This document shows positions 26,594-36,154 of a stretch of 64,000 bases of DNA, in pieces. A model generated the notes under the pieces. It saw only the letters and a list, made by a program, of their open reading frames with translations. It was not told the DNA's origin and made no database searches. Origin of the DNA: Cytophagales bacterium (GTDB taxonomy: Bacteria > Bacteroidota > Bacteroidia > Cytophagales > Microscillaceae); NCBI GenBank assembly GCA_013298075.1, contig JAAFJG010000011.1, forward strand, positions 1-64,000, written 5' to 3'. The translations under genes were made by a program, and so were the position numbers. The stretch's first letter is position 1, and each line of letters begins with the position of its first letter.

Positions 26594-27877
26594 TTATTGC
26601 GCAATAAACAAATATTCTACTAAATAAACCGCTACGCCTGCAAAATAACCTAATAAAGCAGCCAAAGAAACTTTTTTAACATACCAAAAGAAATCAATTT
26701 TTTCCATACCCATAACTGCCACGCCTGCAGCCGAGCCAATAATCAAAATACTACCCCCTGTTCCTGCACAATACGCCAATAATTCCCATAATTTATGGTC
26801 GGTTGGATATTGAGCAATTGGGTACATTCCTTGTGCTGCTGCCACCAAAGGCACATTATCAACCACAGCCGAAGCCAAACCGATAAATATCATAATTACT
26901 TCGGTATAACCTAAATAATTATCCAAAGTTTTGGCAAATGCAACCAAAACTCCCGTAGATGCCAACGAGCCAATCGCTACTAAAATTCCTAAGAAAAATA
27001 AAATACTTGACGTATCGATGCGTGAAAGTGCGTGAGGTACTGAATGTCTTTTGCCTATTGTTTCATCTTTACTACCATTCAAAAGTTCAGAAGTTACCCA
27101 CATTACACCTAAACCAAATAAAATTCCCATATAAGGAGGCAGATGCGTTACGGTTTTGAAAATAGGTACAAATAATAATGCCCCAATTCCCATCACAAAC
27201 ATAATCATTGCTTCTTTTGGATTTTCTATTTGTTCTTTTTTAACTTCTCCTTTCAAATCTCCTTTCATAAAAAGTGAAATCCATAAAACAGGTACAATCA
27301 AAGAAACTAAACTTGGCAAAAATAATTCTCCCATAATGTTAAGAGCCGTAATCTGATTGCCAATCCAAAGCATGGTCGTGGTTACATCTCCAATAGGCGA
27401 CCAAGCACCACCTGCATTGGCAGCAATAATCACCACGCCCGCATATAATTTTCTTTGTTCCGAATCGTTTACTAATTTTTTTAACAAGGAAACCATTACA
27501 ATCGCAGTCGTTAAATTATCTAAAGCAGCTGATAAAAAGAAAGTTAAAATACTAATTACCCACAATAATTTTACTTGATTACGTGTTTTTATCCTATCAG
27601 TCAAAATCCTAAATCCTTCATAAGAGTCAATCAACTCAACAATAGTCATCGCCCCTAATAAGAAAAATAAAATTTCGGCAATTTTTGATAAATCTTCTGA
27701 AAGATGTTTATTGATGAACGCATGCCCATGATGATGGTCAAACAATATATAAACCGTCCAACAAAGCACGCCTGTCAAAAGAGCAGTGGCGGTTTTGTTG
27801 ATATGAATGTTGTGTTCAATCGTAATGAGCGTGTAGCCGACGATAAAAATGGCTATGATAATCAGTGTATAGTCCAT
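26594..27877 (-). CDS. nhaD: Na+/H+ antiporter NhaD
   Basis: A 427-residue membrane protein of the ion-transporter (IT) superfamily, NhaD type, expected to export Na+ or Li+ in exchange for H+. Typical segments are SAALDNLTTAIVMVSL, ANAGGAWSPIGDVTTTMLWI and, in the second half, AVVDNVPLVAAAQGMY with its repeated Asp-Asn motif. Eleven to twelve spans are visible, and a His-rich loop (DHHHGHAF) is near residue 48. It stands as a single gene. Confidence 0.9.
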   Translation of the reverse strand: MDYTLIIIAIFIVGYTLITIEHNIHINKTATALLTGVLCWTVYILFDHHHGHAFINKHLSEDLSKIAEILFFLLGAMTIVELIDSYEGFRILTDRIKTRNQVKLLWVISILTFFLSAALDNLTTAIVMVSLLKKLVNDSEQRKLYAGVVIIAANAGGAWSPIGDVTTTMLWIGNQITALNIMGELFLPSLVSLIVPVLWISLFMKGDLKGEVKKEQIENPKEAMIMFVMGIGALLFVPIFKTVTHLPPYMGILFGLGVMWVTSELLNGSKDETIGKRHSVPHALSRIDTSSILFFLGILVAIGSLASTGVLVAFAKTLDNYLGYTEVIMIFIGLASAVVDNVPLVAAAQGMYPIAQYPTDHKLWELLAYCAGTGGSILIIGSAAGVAVMGMEKIDFFWYVKKVSLAALLGYFAGVAVYLVEYLFIAQ

Positions 27878-28052
27878 AAAAAGTTAGGAATAAAAAGATA
27901 GTTATTATTTTAAGCGTAAATTTAAAATCTTTTTATGAAAAAATACAAATAATGTAAGAAAAATTATAAAAAAAAATATAAATGATGTTCTTTTTTTATT
28001 TTTCTGTAATGAAATTTGGGTTTTTTGGTTGTTTTATTGTTTTTAATTTTTA

Positions 28053-28610
28053 TTATTTAATTCTATCAGGATTATTTTTTATAAATGCTCCCCAACCTCC
28101 TGATGTTTTTGGTTCTGTACTAATTCCCAACGAAGTTTGGAAATAATGACAAACCGCCACGCCCAAGGCATCTGTTGCATCAATAATAATTTTATCGTCT
28201 TTGAGTTCTAATAAATTTTTTAACATAGAGGCAACTTGTTCTTTTGATGCTTCGCCCTGTCCTGTAACTGATTGTTTTATTTTTCGAGGAGCATATTCTG
28301 CGATAGGAATTTCTTTGACCAAAGCCGCCGCCATTGCTACGCCTTGCGCCCTGCCCAATTTGATGGCAACTTGTACGTTTTTGCTATAAAAAGGTGCTTC
28401 TAATGCCATTTCGTCAGGCGCATATTGTTCTATCAATTCGCTCACTCTTTCAGAAATTTTTTTTAATTTCAGGGCGTGATTTTTTAATTTTGATAAATCA
28501 ATAATGCCATATAAAATACATTTCATTTTACCATTTTTGACTTCTATGATGCCGTAGCCCATTATTTTGGTACCAGGGTCAATGCCCATAATAATTCTTT
28601 CCTTTTGCAT
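28053..28610 (-). CDS. ruvC: Holliday junction resolvase RuvC
   Basis: A 185-residue RuvC with the acidic active-site residues Asp11 (GIDPGT), Glu71 (LEAPFYSKN), and Asp144/Asp147 (DATDALGVAVCH). It cleaves Holliday junctions during recombinational repair together with RuvAB, which are not in this window. A TATTTTTG -7 box lies at 28627-28634, just upstream. Confidence 0.95.
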   Translation of the reverse strand: MQKERIIMGIDPGTKIMGYGIIEVKNGKMKCILYGIIDLSKLKNHALKLKKISERVSELIEQYAPDEMALEAPFYSKNVQVAIKLGRAQGVAMAAALVKEIPIAEYAPRKIKQSVTGQGEASKEQVASMLKNLLELKDDKIIIDATDALGVAVCHYFQTSLGISTEPKTSGGWGAFIKNNPDRIK

Positions 28611-28626
28611 ATATTTATTTTTTATG

Positions 28627-28634
28627 CAAAAATA
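28627..28634 (-). promoter_or_regulatory. -7 box for ruvC
   Basis: TATTTTTG on the minus strand fits TAnnTTTG and lies 17 bases before the ruvC ATG. No TTTG is at the -33 position. Confidence 0.4.
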
Positions 28635-28703
28635 ATTCTATTTTTTATAAATTGCTAAAAAAAACCATAAAATATAATTTTTTTTAGCAATTTAAAATAT
28701 TAG

Positions 28704-29792
28704 TTACACAAAAGGCAATTTTACGACTTCTGCTCTCCAATTTTTTTGTCTAATTTTAATAAAAACTTCTCCACCCACGTTGGCATATTCCAAAGGAACA
28801 TACCCTAAACCTACACCAATGTTCAAAACAGGCGATAAAGTTCCCGAAGTAACTTCTCCAATATTTTCACCTTTTTCGTTTACAATTTCGTAATGACTTC
28901 GAGGAATACCACCATTTTCAGGAATTTTAAACGCAATGAGTTTTCTTTTGATGCCTTCTTCTTTTTGTTTTTTGAGATTTTCGTGATTGATAAATTCTTT
29001 TGTAAATTTTGTAACCCAACCCAAACCTGCTTCTAAAGGTGAAATTGTATCGCTTAGTTCGTGACCATACAAACAATAACCCATTTCCATACGCAATGTA
29101 TCACGCGCACCCAATCCGATTGGTTTGATATTAAATTCTGCTCCTGCTTCAAATATTTTTTTCCAAACTAATTCAGCATCTTGTTTGGGTACAAAAACCT
29201 CAAAACTTCCTGAACCTTTTTTAGTATAACCCGTAGAAGCAATCGTAATATTATCAATGCCTGCAAAAGTAATATGAGCAATCGCATAATAAGGCATTTC
29301 TGCTAAATCTGTGGTTGTTAATTTTTGTAAAGAGGCGACAGCGTGCGGTCCTTGCACTGCAAACAAACAAATATCATCAGAAATATTTTGAATATCTGCT
29401 TTTATTTCTTCATTCCAACGACTTACCCAAGCCCAATCTTTGTCAATATTAGACGCATTGACTACCATCAAATAGTCTTCTTCTGCTTTTTTATAGACAA
29501 TCAAATCATCGACAACTCCACCATTTTCATTGGGAAAATAATTATATTGTGCTTTTCCGATAGGTAAATTTGCAATGTCATTAGAGCATATTTTTTGCAA
29601 TAAAGTCAAAGCATTTTTACCTTTGAAAGTAAATTCGCCCATGTGAGAAACATCAAAAACGCCTACGGAATTTCTGACCGCTAAATGTTCTTCTTTGTCC
29701 GAACTATATCTTACAGGCATCAAAAATCCGCCAAATTCTGTCATTTTTGCACCTAAACTTTCGTGTAAGTCGCTTAAAGGTATTTTTTTCAT
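28704..29792 (-). CDS. gcvT: Aminomethyltransferase, glycine cleavage T protein
   Basis: A 362-residue folate-binding protein with NSVGVFDVSHMGEF at the N-terminal side and a conserved GLGARDTLRMEMGYCLYGHEL motif in the last third, both typical of GcvT. It transfers the methylene group from the lipoyl-bound intermediate to tetrahydrofolate and releases ammonia. gcvP and gcvH are not nearby. A TAACTTTG -7 box is at 29827-29834. Confidence 0.95.
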   Translation of the reverse strand: MKKIPLSDLHESLGAKMTEFGGFLMPVRYSSDKEEHLAVRNSVGVFDVSHMGEFTFKGKNALTLLQKICSNDIANLPIGKAQYNYFPNENGGVVDDLIVYKKAEEDYLMVVNASNIDKDWAWVSRWNEEIKADIQNISDDICLFAVQGPHAVASLQKLTTTDLAEMPYYAIAHITFAGIDNITIASTGYTKKGSGSFEVFVPKQDAELVWKKIFEAGAEFNIKPIGLGARDTLRMEMGYCLYGHELSDTISPLEAGLGWVTKFTKEFINHENLKKQKEEGIKRKLIAFKIPENGGIPRSHYEIVNEKGENIGEVTSGTLSPVLNIGVGLGYVPLEYANVGGEVFIKIRQKNWRAEVVKLPFV

Positions 29793-29826
29793 TGGTAATA
29801 TATCAATTTTTTTTGTATAATGGTTA

Positions 29827-29834
29827 CAAAGTTA
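29827..29834 (-). promoter_or_regulatory. -7 box for gcvT
   Basis: TAACTTTG on the minus strand, 34 bases before the ATG. A TTTG lies 16 bases further upstream, one base short of the usual spacing. Confidence 0.5.
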
Positions 29835-30003
29835 GAGATAAAAATACAAACAAATAAAAAATAAAAGTTTTTTTTTTGATAGGTGAATTGAAAAATGATT
29901 TTTTGGTAGATTTGTGGTTGTTTTAAAATATTTTATATTGGTCTTCCTTTTCAAATATTGAAATTATTTTTTCAATGAGTTTAGGGGAGAATTTTTTTTA
30001 AGT

Positions 30004-30128
30004 AGTATTTTTTAAATGAAAGAGATTTTAGCACACACATAACACGGATTTAGCGGATTAATACGGATTTTTTTTTTCTTGAATTTTTAATGATTCTTGT
30101 CAATTTTTGGCTACCATTTAAAGAACTC
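30004..30128 (+). repeat. Dispersed repeat R2, copy 1
   Basis: About 125 bases, from AGTATTTTTTAAATGAAAGA through AACACGGATTTAGCGGATTA to TTGGCTACCATTTAAAGAAC. They recur in inverse orientation at 43615-43750 with scattered substitutions. No open frame or terminal inverted repeats are evident. It occupies part of the 601-base gap upstream of gcvT; the remainder (30130-30315) shows nothing but AT-rich sequence. Confidence 0.8.
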
Positions 30129-30316
30129 TAATTTATTTTTTTTATAGACTTATATACTTTCAAAAGGTTTAAAAGTAAGTTAAAAAATAGTTATCTTTTT
30201 TATATGAAATAAAAACATATCTGAAATAAATAAAAAAACTTCATTTTTAGTGTTTTGGTTATGTATTTTTAAGAAAAAAAAATAAAATATATTCTCAAAA
30301 AAAATATCAAAATAAA

Positions 30317-30349
30317 AAAAAACTTCATTCCAAAAGAATAAAGTTTTTT
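30317..30349 (-). terminator. Terminator of the TonB receptor/lipoprotein operon
   Basis: AAAAAACTTCATTC (30317-30330) pairs with GAATAAAGTTTTTT (30336-30349) with one mismatch. It lies 45 bases after the lipoprotein stop codon and has T-rich 3' sides in both directions. Confidence 0.65.
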
Positions 30350-30393
30350 GATTTTTTAGACAAAATTGTTATTATTTTGTTATTTTTAAACGA

Positions 30394-31797
30394 TTAGTAA
30401 TCCGTATTTTGAGGGTCGAAATTAGTCCAACCTGCTGTCCAATTCGTAGTTCCGAATGCACCTCTAAAATTAGCTGGTGACCAAAAATTATTAGTAGGCA
30501 AAGTAGCCGCTGCTGAGGCAGTTAATAAAGGTGAACTAGCTTGCGGTAAGAAATTAGGGGCTGTCAAGTTAAATGTATTTGCATTTAATAACAATGTAGT
30601 CAAATCACCACTTGCTATTGCCGTATTCATACGATTAGGGTTGGTTGCACTATTGAAATAATCGGTGGCTTGTTGGTCTGTTACAGTAGTTGCTCCTGCA
30701 ATATTTTTGGTCATATTTGCCAATACAATACCTCTTAATTCTAAGGTAGGAGTGGTAGCAGTTGCGTTCGCATAAGTAGAACTTCCATCTAATCTCAAAC
30801 CTTCAGGATAACCTACAAATACACTGTTATAAATGCTAATAGAAGTATTTCTACGTAAGTGCATAGCACGACCATAACCACCAGAGCCTGATTGTGTGGT
30901 AGCAGAAGGGGTTCCTGTTGTTACAAATACGCTCATATTCGCAAAAGTTGGTTGTGTCAAAGGTAAACCATTATTATTACCTGTAGCAGGAGTTCCGGGG
31001 TCAAAATTATCAGATTCAAAAGCATTAGAAGTAGATAGGTCAGCAAAAGCAGGGTCACGCAATGAAACGCCAAATTGTACTTTTCCTATATAGCCGTGGT
31101 CTGTATCAAAATCATCATCCCAACCTCTATGGGCTACTAAATATTTACAATTTACTGTGCCACCAAACCATTCAAAAGAATCATCTCCTGAGTAAGAAAC
31201 TTGCACATATTCGATGGTCGTACCTGCCCCTACGCCATACATTGTTAAACCATTTACTTCACTATTACCATTTGGAGTAAGGGCTACGCCTGCAAATTCA
31301 ATTCTTACATAGCGTAAAGTGCCTGAATTATCATTTGCATCGCTAAAAGTACCATATTCACCTCTTATACCTCCTTCATAGGCGCGAGAGGTTTGTTGAT
31401 TGTGCGGGGCTTTACCAATAAGTACTATTCCTCCCCAATCACCATAAGTTCTTTGTCCTCTTGGACGATTAGAAGTAAATATGATTGGGTTTGTAGATGT
31501 TCCATTGGCTTCAATTTTTCCACCTTTTTCTACAATTAAAGTCCCTTTACTGTCTTTATCTCCAAATATAACTGTGCCTGCAGGAATGGTAAGTGTTACT
31601 GTTTCTTTTACATAGACAAAACCTTTCAGTAAATATTTTCTTGTGGCATCTAAGGTACGATTAGATGTAATTTCACCTTCTAATACGATTAAACTTGCAT
31701 CTACAGGTGTGGTTGTATCAGTGTTGTTTTTCGTACAAGCCGAGAATGTTGCTACCATAGCAACGAATAAAATCAATAAAAAAGATATTTTTTTCAT
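30394..31797 (-). CDS. Surface lipoprotein with right-handed beta-helix repeats
   Basis: A 467-residue protein with a lipoprotein signal (hydrophobic stretch then FSAC, Cys21). The mature part has repeating short strands (LTIPAGTVIFG, GTLIVEKGGKIEANG, PIIFTSN, LRYVRIEFAGVAL, IEYVQVSYSGDDSFEWFGG), the look of a right-handed parallel beta-helix. The final residues (NWTAGWTNFDPQ) are typical of a Bacteroidota lipoprotein family often found beside TonB receptors. It starts 48 bases after the TonB receptor gene on the same strand, so it probably acts as that receptor's surface partner, binding or trimming the ligand. The ligand is unknown. Confidence 0.7.
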   Translation of the reverse strand: MKKISFLLILFVAMVATFSACTKNNTDTTTPVDASLIVLEGEITSNRTLDATRKYLLKGFVYVKETVTLTIPAGTVIFGDKDSKGTLIVEKGGKIEANGTSTNPIIFTSNRPRGQRTYGDWGGIVLIGKAPHNQQTSRAYEGGIRGEYGTFSDANDNSGTLRYVRIEFAGVALTPNGNSEVNGLTMYGVGAGTTIEYVQVSYSGDDSFEWFGGTVNCKYLVAHRGWDDDFDTDHGYIGKVQFGVSLRDPAFADLSTSNAFESDNFDPGTPATGNNNGLPLTQPTFANMSVFVTTGTPSATTQSGSGGYGRAMHLRRNTSISIYNSVFVGYPEGLRLDGSSTYANATATTPTLELRGIVLANMTKNIAGATTVTDQQATDYFNSATNPNRMNTAIASGDLTTLLLNANTFNLTAPNFLPQASSPLLTASAAATLPTNNFWSPANFRGAFGTTNWTAGWTNFDPQNTDY

Positions 31798-31845
31798 GAG
31801 AGTAAATATATAAAAATTTATTTTTGTTTTTATTTTAAAAGAATA

Positions 31846-34701
31846 TTAAAAATTATAATTAAAACCTATACTAAAATATTGTCCACGTCTAAACGTTCTG
31901 ATATTTTTGTCTTGGGCATTTATTTGATTGTCTTTGTTCGAATCTTGTTTGATTAAGAATGGTTGATTTAATAAATCTTGTATGCCTAATCGAAGTTCTG
32001 CTTTTTTATTTATTTTTTTAGCAATAGATAAATCAATAATATTTCGAGGCATTTCGTACATAGTAGAATTATCAATATTCCCTACTGCAAAAATTCTTTT
32101 GCCAAAAACATTGTATAATATGCTTGCTTGCCAGCCTGAAGTTTCATCTGTATAATAAAGACCTGCATTGATTAAAAAAGGAGATTGATATACCATCGGT
32201 CTTTCTTTATCTTGACTATCTTTTACATTTGTAGAGATAATACTTCCATCTGTTTGTGGGGCGCGAACTATATCTCCCAAATCTACGCTACTTTTTATAA
32301 AAGATGCGTTTCCACTGAAACTCAAATTATCAAAAAACTTTCCATCTATCAAACCTGCAAATGATTTTTTAAATTCTACTTCTAAACCATAATTAGTAGC
32401 CGTTTTTGCGTTAATAAAACTATATCCAAAATTATTTGCTCCTCCTGTTGAAAGCAATAAAAATGTTTCAATTGGATTAGTAAAATGTTTATAAAATGCT
32501 CCCACAGATATTAATTCACCCACAGAAGGATAATATTCCCAACGTAAATCAACGTTTTGAATAGTTGCTGTTTTTAATTCAGGATTTCCAATCACAAACG
32601 CATTAAAATTAAAATCAAAGAAATCAAAAGGTACTAATTCTCTAAATTCAGGTCGATTGATAGTCATTGAATAAGCGGTACGTAACAAAGATTTGCTCGT
32701 TAATTCATAAGTAATATTAACAGAAGGTAAAGGCGAAGTAATAGGATTACTTACTTCTACTTTATCACCATTTAATTTTTTCCCAAATACTTGTTGTAAG
32801 TTATATTCTAATCTTAGGCTTGTAGCAATGGTTAATTTAGGCGTGATAGGAAATGAAGCACCTATATAAGCGGCTGCCAAAGTATTATCTGCTATATATT
32901 TGTCTTGCGGTCTTGTGCCTTCTTCCATAGTCAAACTTCCTTGTTGCCCTGTTACGTTTTGTGGTAAAAAAGCCTGTCCCAAAGGCAACCCTGTAATAGA
33001 TGTAATATTACCCAAACCTTTATACCCAAAAAATCTTGCTTCAAAATTTCTATCTTTTCTTTCTAAATAAAAACCTGAACGGATTTTAATAGATTTATCT
33101 TTGTCTTTCGTACCCAAAGCCCATTCTGCATTCGAAGCAAAAGTAAGAATATTTTCATTCAAATTTGAGAAAAATCGCCCTGCATCAGTAATATTAGGAG
33201 AGGGTGCAATAGAAATACGATAAGGTTCGTTTGTATTTGATGGACGCTCAGTTTTTACTCTACGCCAGTCTGGTTCTTGTCGATTGGTATAAGCATATCC
33301 TAATTGCCAACCTACATTCAATCTATCTTTCAAAAAATTATGTCTTCCAACTAATTGTCCACTATAAATACTTCTATTTTCAAAACGGAATGAATAATTA
33401 CGAAGATCTCTGTCATTTGGAATATCTACTTGGTCTCTGATAACGGTTTCAGAAAAAGTAAGTTGATTAAATAAATTTTTAAACTCAATTGTATGATTGT
33501 TATTAAATTTAAAAGACCAGTTATGTAAAATCCCCAGACGTATATTGTTCGTAATTTGTTTATCTAATGCACTCAAATTCAACCTTGTAAAGTTATTATT
33601 ATCATTGTTTTCTTGCACATATAATCCTAAATCTACTTCTGCAAATTGTTGTGTATTACTATAATTGATACTTGTAATTGTGCCAATATTTATACCACCT
33701 GCTTTTAATCTTCTACCAATAGAAAAATTCAAACGCAAATCAGGCATTACATTTTGATTATTGATACCCCAACCGCCTTGAAATTTATTCATCATACTTG
33801 CTCTTTCTTCATTGCTCAAATTTCCACTCACGCGTGCAGGTAAATTAGGCAAACCTCTTCCACCATCATCAAAACCTAAAAAATCTAAACTTCCTCCTTT
33901 GTATTTGGCTACTTCTTGAAATGTAGTACCCAATCTAAAACCAGTACTAATACCGAAATTCATAAAATTGTGGTCAGGTGCATTTTTAGTATAAATTTTT
34001 ACTACTCCTCCTGCAAAATCACCGGGTATTTCACCTGCACCCGATTTATAAACCATTATTCTATCGATAATATTAGTAGGCACAACATCAAAAGAAAAGG
34101 CTCTTGCATCTACTTCGGAACTTGGCGTAATAATATCATTTAATAAAACCGTATTATATCTTTGTCCCAAACCTCTTACCATTATAAAACGATTATCAAT
34201 CAATGAAACCCCCGGCACTCTGCGTACTGCTTGTGCTGCATCTCTATCTTGGCTTTTACTGATTTGCTCGCCAGAAATACCTACGGCAACATTTTGAGCG
34301 GTTTTAATTTCAGAAACGACAGAAAGTTCTGAAAAAGTTTCTCTTTGAGCCGTCACAGTTGCTTCTCCTAATACGTTGGCATCTTCTTCAATTTCTACAT
34401 TTAATTCTGTAACTTTGGTGGCGTAAATTTCTACGTTCTCAACAATTTTTGTTTTATAACTAATGTAATTGACAACTACATTGCATTTTCCTATTTTGAT
34501 ATTGGGCAATATAAAATTTCCATCAATGTCTGTGGAAGTAGCAATGGCTGTATTTTCAATCATAACGGTTGCACCCACTAATACTTCTTTGTTAGAAATA
34601 TCTTTAATTTGTCCTTTCAAAGAACCAGTTTGAGCAAAAGAATAAGCACTAAAAAAAATGGTATTTAACAAAAAGCCTAAAAATAGTAATAATTTTTTCA
34701 T
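31846..34701 (-). CDS. TonB-dependent receptor with CarboxypepD_reg-like domain
   Basis: A 951-residue outer-membrane receptor: signal peptide ending SFAQ, a CarboxypepD_reg-like beta-sandwich (about residues 25-110, GQIKDISNKEVLVGATV..., DIDGNFILPNI), plug domain (about 140-250, RRVPGVSLIDNRFIMVRGLGQRYN), and a barrel ending in Phe. It is not the long SusC type, lacks the SusC signature, and has no susD beside it. The start at 34701 gives a proper signal peptide; an in-frame start at 34740 would sit inside the -7 box (34738-34745). It forms an operon with the beta-helix lipoprotein downstream. Confidence 0.88.
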   Translation of the reverse strand: MKKLLLFLGFLLNTIFFSAYSFAQTGSLKGQIKDISNKEVLVGATVMIENTAIATSTDIDGNFILPNIKIGKCNVVVNYISYKTKIVENVEIYATKVTELNVEIEEDANVLGEATVTAQRETFSELSVVSEIKTAQNVAVGISGEQISKSQDRDAAQAVRRVPGVSLIDNRFIMVRGLGQRYNTVLLNDIITPSSEVDARAFSFDVVPTNIIDRIMVYKSGAGEIPGDFAGGVVKIYTKNAPDHNFMNFGISTGFRLGTTFQEVAKYKGGSLDFLGFDDGGRGLPNLPARVSGNLSNEERASMMNKFQGGWGINNQNVMPDLRLNFSIGRRLKAGGINIGTITSINYSNTQQFAEVDLGLYVQENNDNNNFTRLNLSALDKQITNNIRLGILHNWSFKFNNNHTIEFKNLFNQLTFSETVIRDQVDIPNDRDLRNYSFRFENRSIYSGQLVGRHNFLKDRLNVGWQLGYAYTNRQEPDWRRVKTERPSNTNEPYRISIAPSPNITDAGRFFSNLNENILTFASNAEWALGTKDKDKSIKIRSGFYLERKDRNFEARFFGYKGLGNITSITGLPLGQAFLPQNVTGQQGSLTMEEGTRPQDKYIADNTLAAAYIGASFPITPKLTIATSLRLEYNLQQVFGKKLNGDKVEVSNPITSPLPSVNITYELTSKSLLRTAYSMTINRPEFRELVPFDFFDFNFNAFVIGNPELKTATIQNVDLRWEYYPSVGELISVGAFYKHFTNPIETFLLLSTGGANNFGYSFINAKTATNYGLEVEFKKSFAGLIDGKFFDNLSFSGNASFIKSSVDLGDIVRAPQTDGSIISTNVKDSQDKERPMVYQSPFLINAGLYYTDETSGWQASILYNVFGKRIFAVGNIDNSTMYEMPRNIIDLSIAKKINKKAELRLGIQDLLNQPFLIKQDSNKDNQINAQDKNIRTFRRGQYFSIGFNYNF

Positions 34702-34737
34702 AATAAAAGTAACAAACGTGTTTAAAATTTGATGCTG

Positions 34738-34745
34738 CAAAGGTA
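34738..34745 (-). promoter_or_regulatory. -7 box for the TonB receptor/lipoprotein operon
   Basis: TACCTTTG on the minus strand fits TAnnTTTG, 37 bases before the chosen start. Confidence 0.5.
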
Positions 34746-34882
34746 AACTTGATTTGTTATTTCTGTCTTACCTAAAAATTAAGGTTTTATTATGAATGTA
34801 AAAAATCTATTCATAATTTCTTAACATAGATAAATTTTGGTATAATTTTTTGCATATTTTTCAAAACTCCCTATAAATTAAC

Positions 34883-34890
34883 TATCTTTG
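34883..34890 (+). promoter_or_regulatory. -7 box for the WG-repeat gene
   Basis: TATCTTTG fits TAnnTTTG and is 42 bases before the ATG at 34932. Confidence 0.5.
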
Positions 34891-34931
34891 CAAGGTCAAA
34901 GCAATTTCAAACACATTTTTCATCAAAAATA

Positions 34932-36089
34932 ATGTCAAAATATATACTTTTATTCTTTTGTTTTCTTTTCAATAGTGATTTATTTGCTCAAAATAAAGTT
35001 TGGATTCCTTATCGAAATGTTGATAAATGGGGCTACACGCACCTAGAACGTGGTGTGTCTGTTACGTTGGATTATGACGAAACGTATCCTTTTGTCGAAA
35101 ATTTGGCGCGTGTACGTACAGGTAAAAAATATGGTTATATCAATCTCGAATTAAAAGAAGTTGTGCCTTGTACTTATTATTTTGCGACAGATTTTGAGAA
35201 TGGTTTGGCAAGAGTTTGGTTGAATGGACGTTATGGATTGATGAATTTGGAGGGAAAAGAAATCACAAAAATTGATTATCAAGAAATTGGAGAATTTAAA
35301 GAAGGATTAGCATCTATCCGAAAAAATAATCTTTGTGGATTTATCAATAATAAGGGAAAAGAAGTAATTAAACCACAATATGACAACGTAAGTTATTTTA
35401 ATAATGGTTTGGCGGCTTTCAAAATTGGTTATTTGTGGGGGTATATCAATCAAGATGGACAAGAAATTATGCCCGCACAATTTGATTTTGCTTTGCCATT
35501 TCGAGAGGAATTGGCAGGAGTAAAATTGAATGGAAAATGGGGTTTTATCAATACAAAGAAAAAATTGATTATTCCTTATAAATATACAGCCGTTGAAAAT
35601 TTTTTTGAAGGATATGCCAGAGTTGAATACGAAAATTTATGGCGATTTGTAGATAAAAATGGCAAAGAAAATGCAGAAGTGTATGCGTCTGTATTGAGTT
35701 TTAAAGAAGATTTAGCGCCCGTTTTTGTGAGAGGTTTTTGGGGATATATAGATAAAACAGGTAAAAACGTAATTTCTTGCAAATATAATGTAGCAGAATC
35801 TTTTAAAAATGGATTAGCAAAAGTCAAAACTTCGTCAGGTTGGGGTTTTATCAATGCCAAAGGCGAGGAAATTGTACCTATTAGATATAACCAAGTCAGT
35901 GATTTTGTTGATGAAATGGTGGCGGTTCAATTAAGTGGAAAATGGGGTTTTATGGATAAAAACGGCAATATTTTGATTTATATTCGCTATCAAGAAGTAG
36001 GAGATTTTAAAAATGGATTAGCAAAAATTACTCACGACAAAAAAACAGGATATATTGATAAAAAAGGTAAAGAATATTTTAAAGAGTGA
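34932..36089 (+). CDS. Secreted WG-repeat protein
   Basis: A 385-residue protein with a signal peptide (cleavage near DLFAQ) and about ten WG (KWG-type) repeats of about 33 residues, each with a core like L.G.WGFIN..GKE.I...Y. WG repeats form beta-rich repeat folds; no enzymatic activity is established. It is found alone, followed by an inverted repeat at 36092-36147 that could end transcription. Confidence 0.85.
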   Translation: MSKYILLFFCFLFNSDLFAQNKVWIPYRNVDKWGYTHLERGVSVTLDYDETYPFVENLARVRTGKKYGYINLELKEVVPCTYYFATDFENGLARVWLNGRYGLMNLEGKEITKIDYQEIGEFKEGLASIRKNNLCGFINNKGKEVIKPQYDNVSYFNNGLAAFKIGYLWGYINQDGQEIMPAQFDFALPFREELAGVKLNGKWGFINTKKKLIIPYKYTAVENFFEGYARVEYENLWRFVDKNGKENAEVYASVLSFKEDLAPVFVRGFWGYIDKTGKNVISCKYNVAESFKNGLAKVKTSSGWGFINAKGEEIVPIRYNQVSDFVDEMVAVQLSGKWGFMDKNGNILIYIRYQEVGDFKNGLAKITHDKKTGYIDKKGKEYFKE

Positions 36090-36091
36090 TT

Positions 36092-36147
36092 TTTGATGTT
36101 GTCCCAAATTTGTTGCAAAAAAATCGCAACGAATTTGGGACAGTATC
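36092..36147. repeat. Inverted repeat R3 with IS-end appearance
   Basis: GATGTTGTCCCAAATTTGTTGC and its near-complement GCAACGAATTTGGGACAGTATC flank a 10-base A-rich loop. A single arm of the same sequence (GATGCTGTCTCAAATTAGTT) recurs at 49511-49535. The pair may serve as terminator between the WG gene and the Rpn locus, or be abutted ends of an insertion sequence. Confidence 0.55.
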
Positions 36148-36154
36148 TAATTTT

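Noticed and set aside
29793-30393. Possible hidden gene or RNA gene in the 600-base gap upstream of gcvT
   Set aside because: Apart from the promoter box, repeat R2 and a terminator, all frames are short and the sequence is AT-rich without a tRNA-like or other structured G/C-rich segment.
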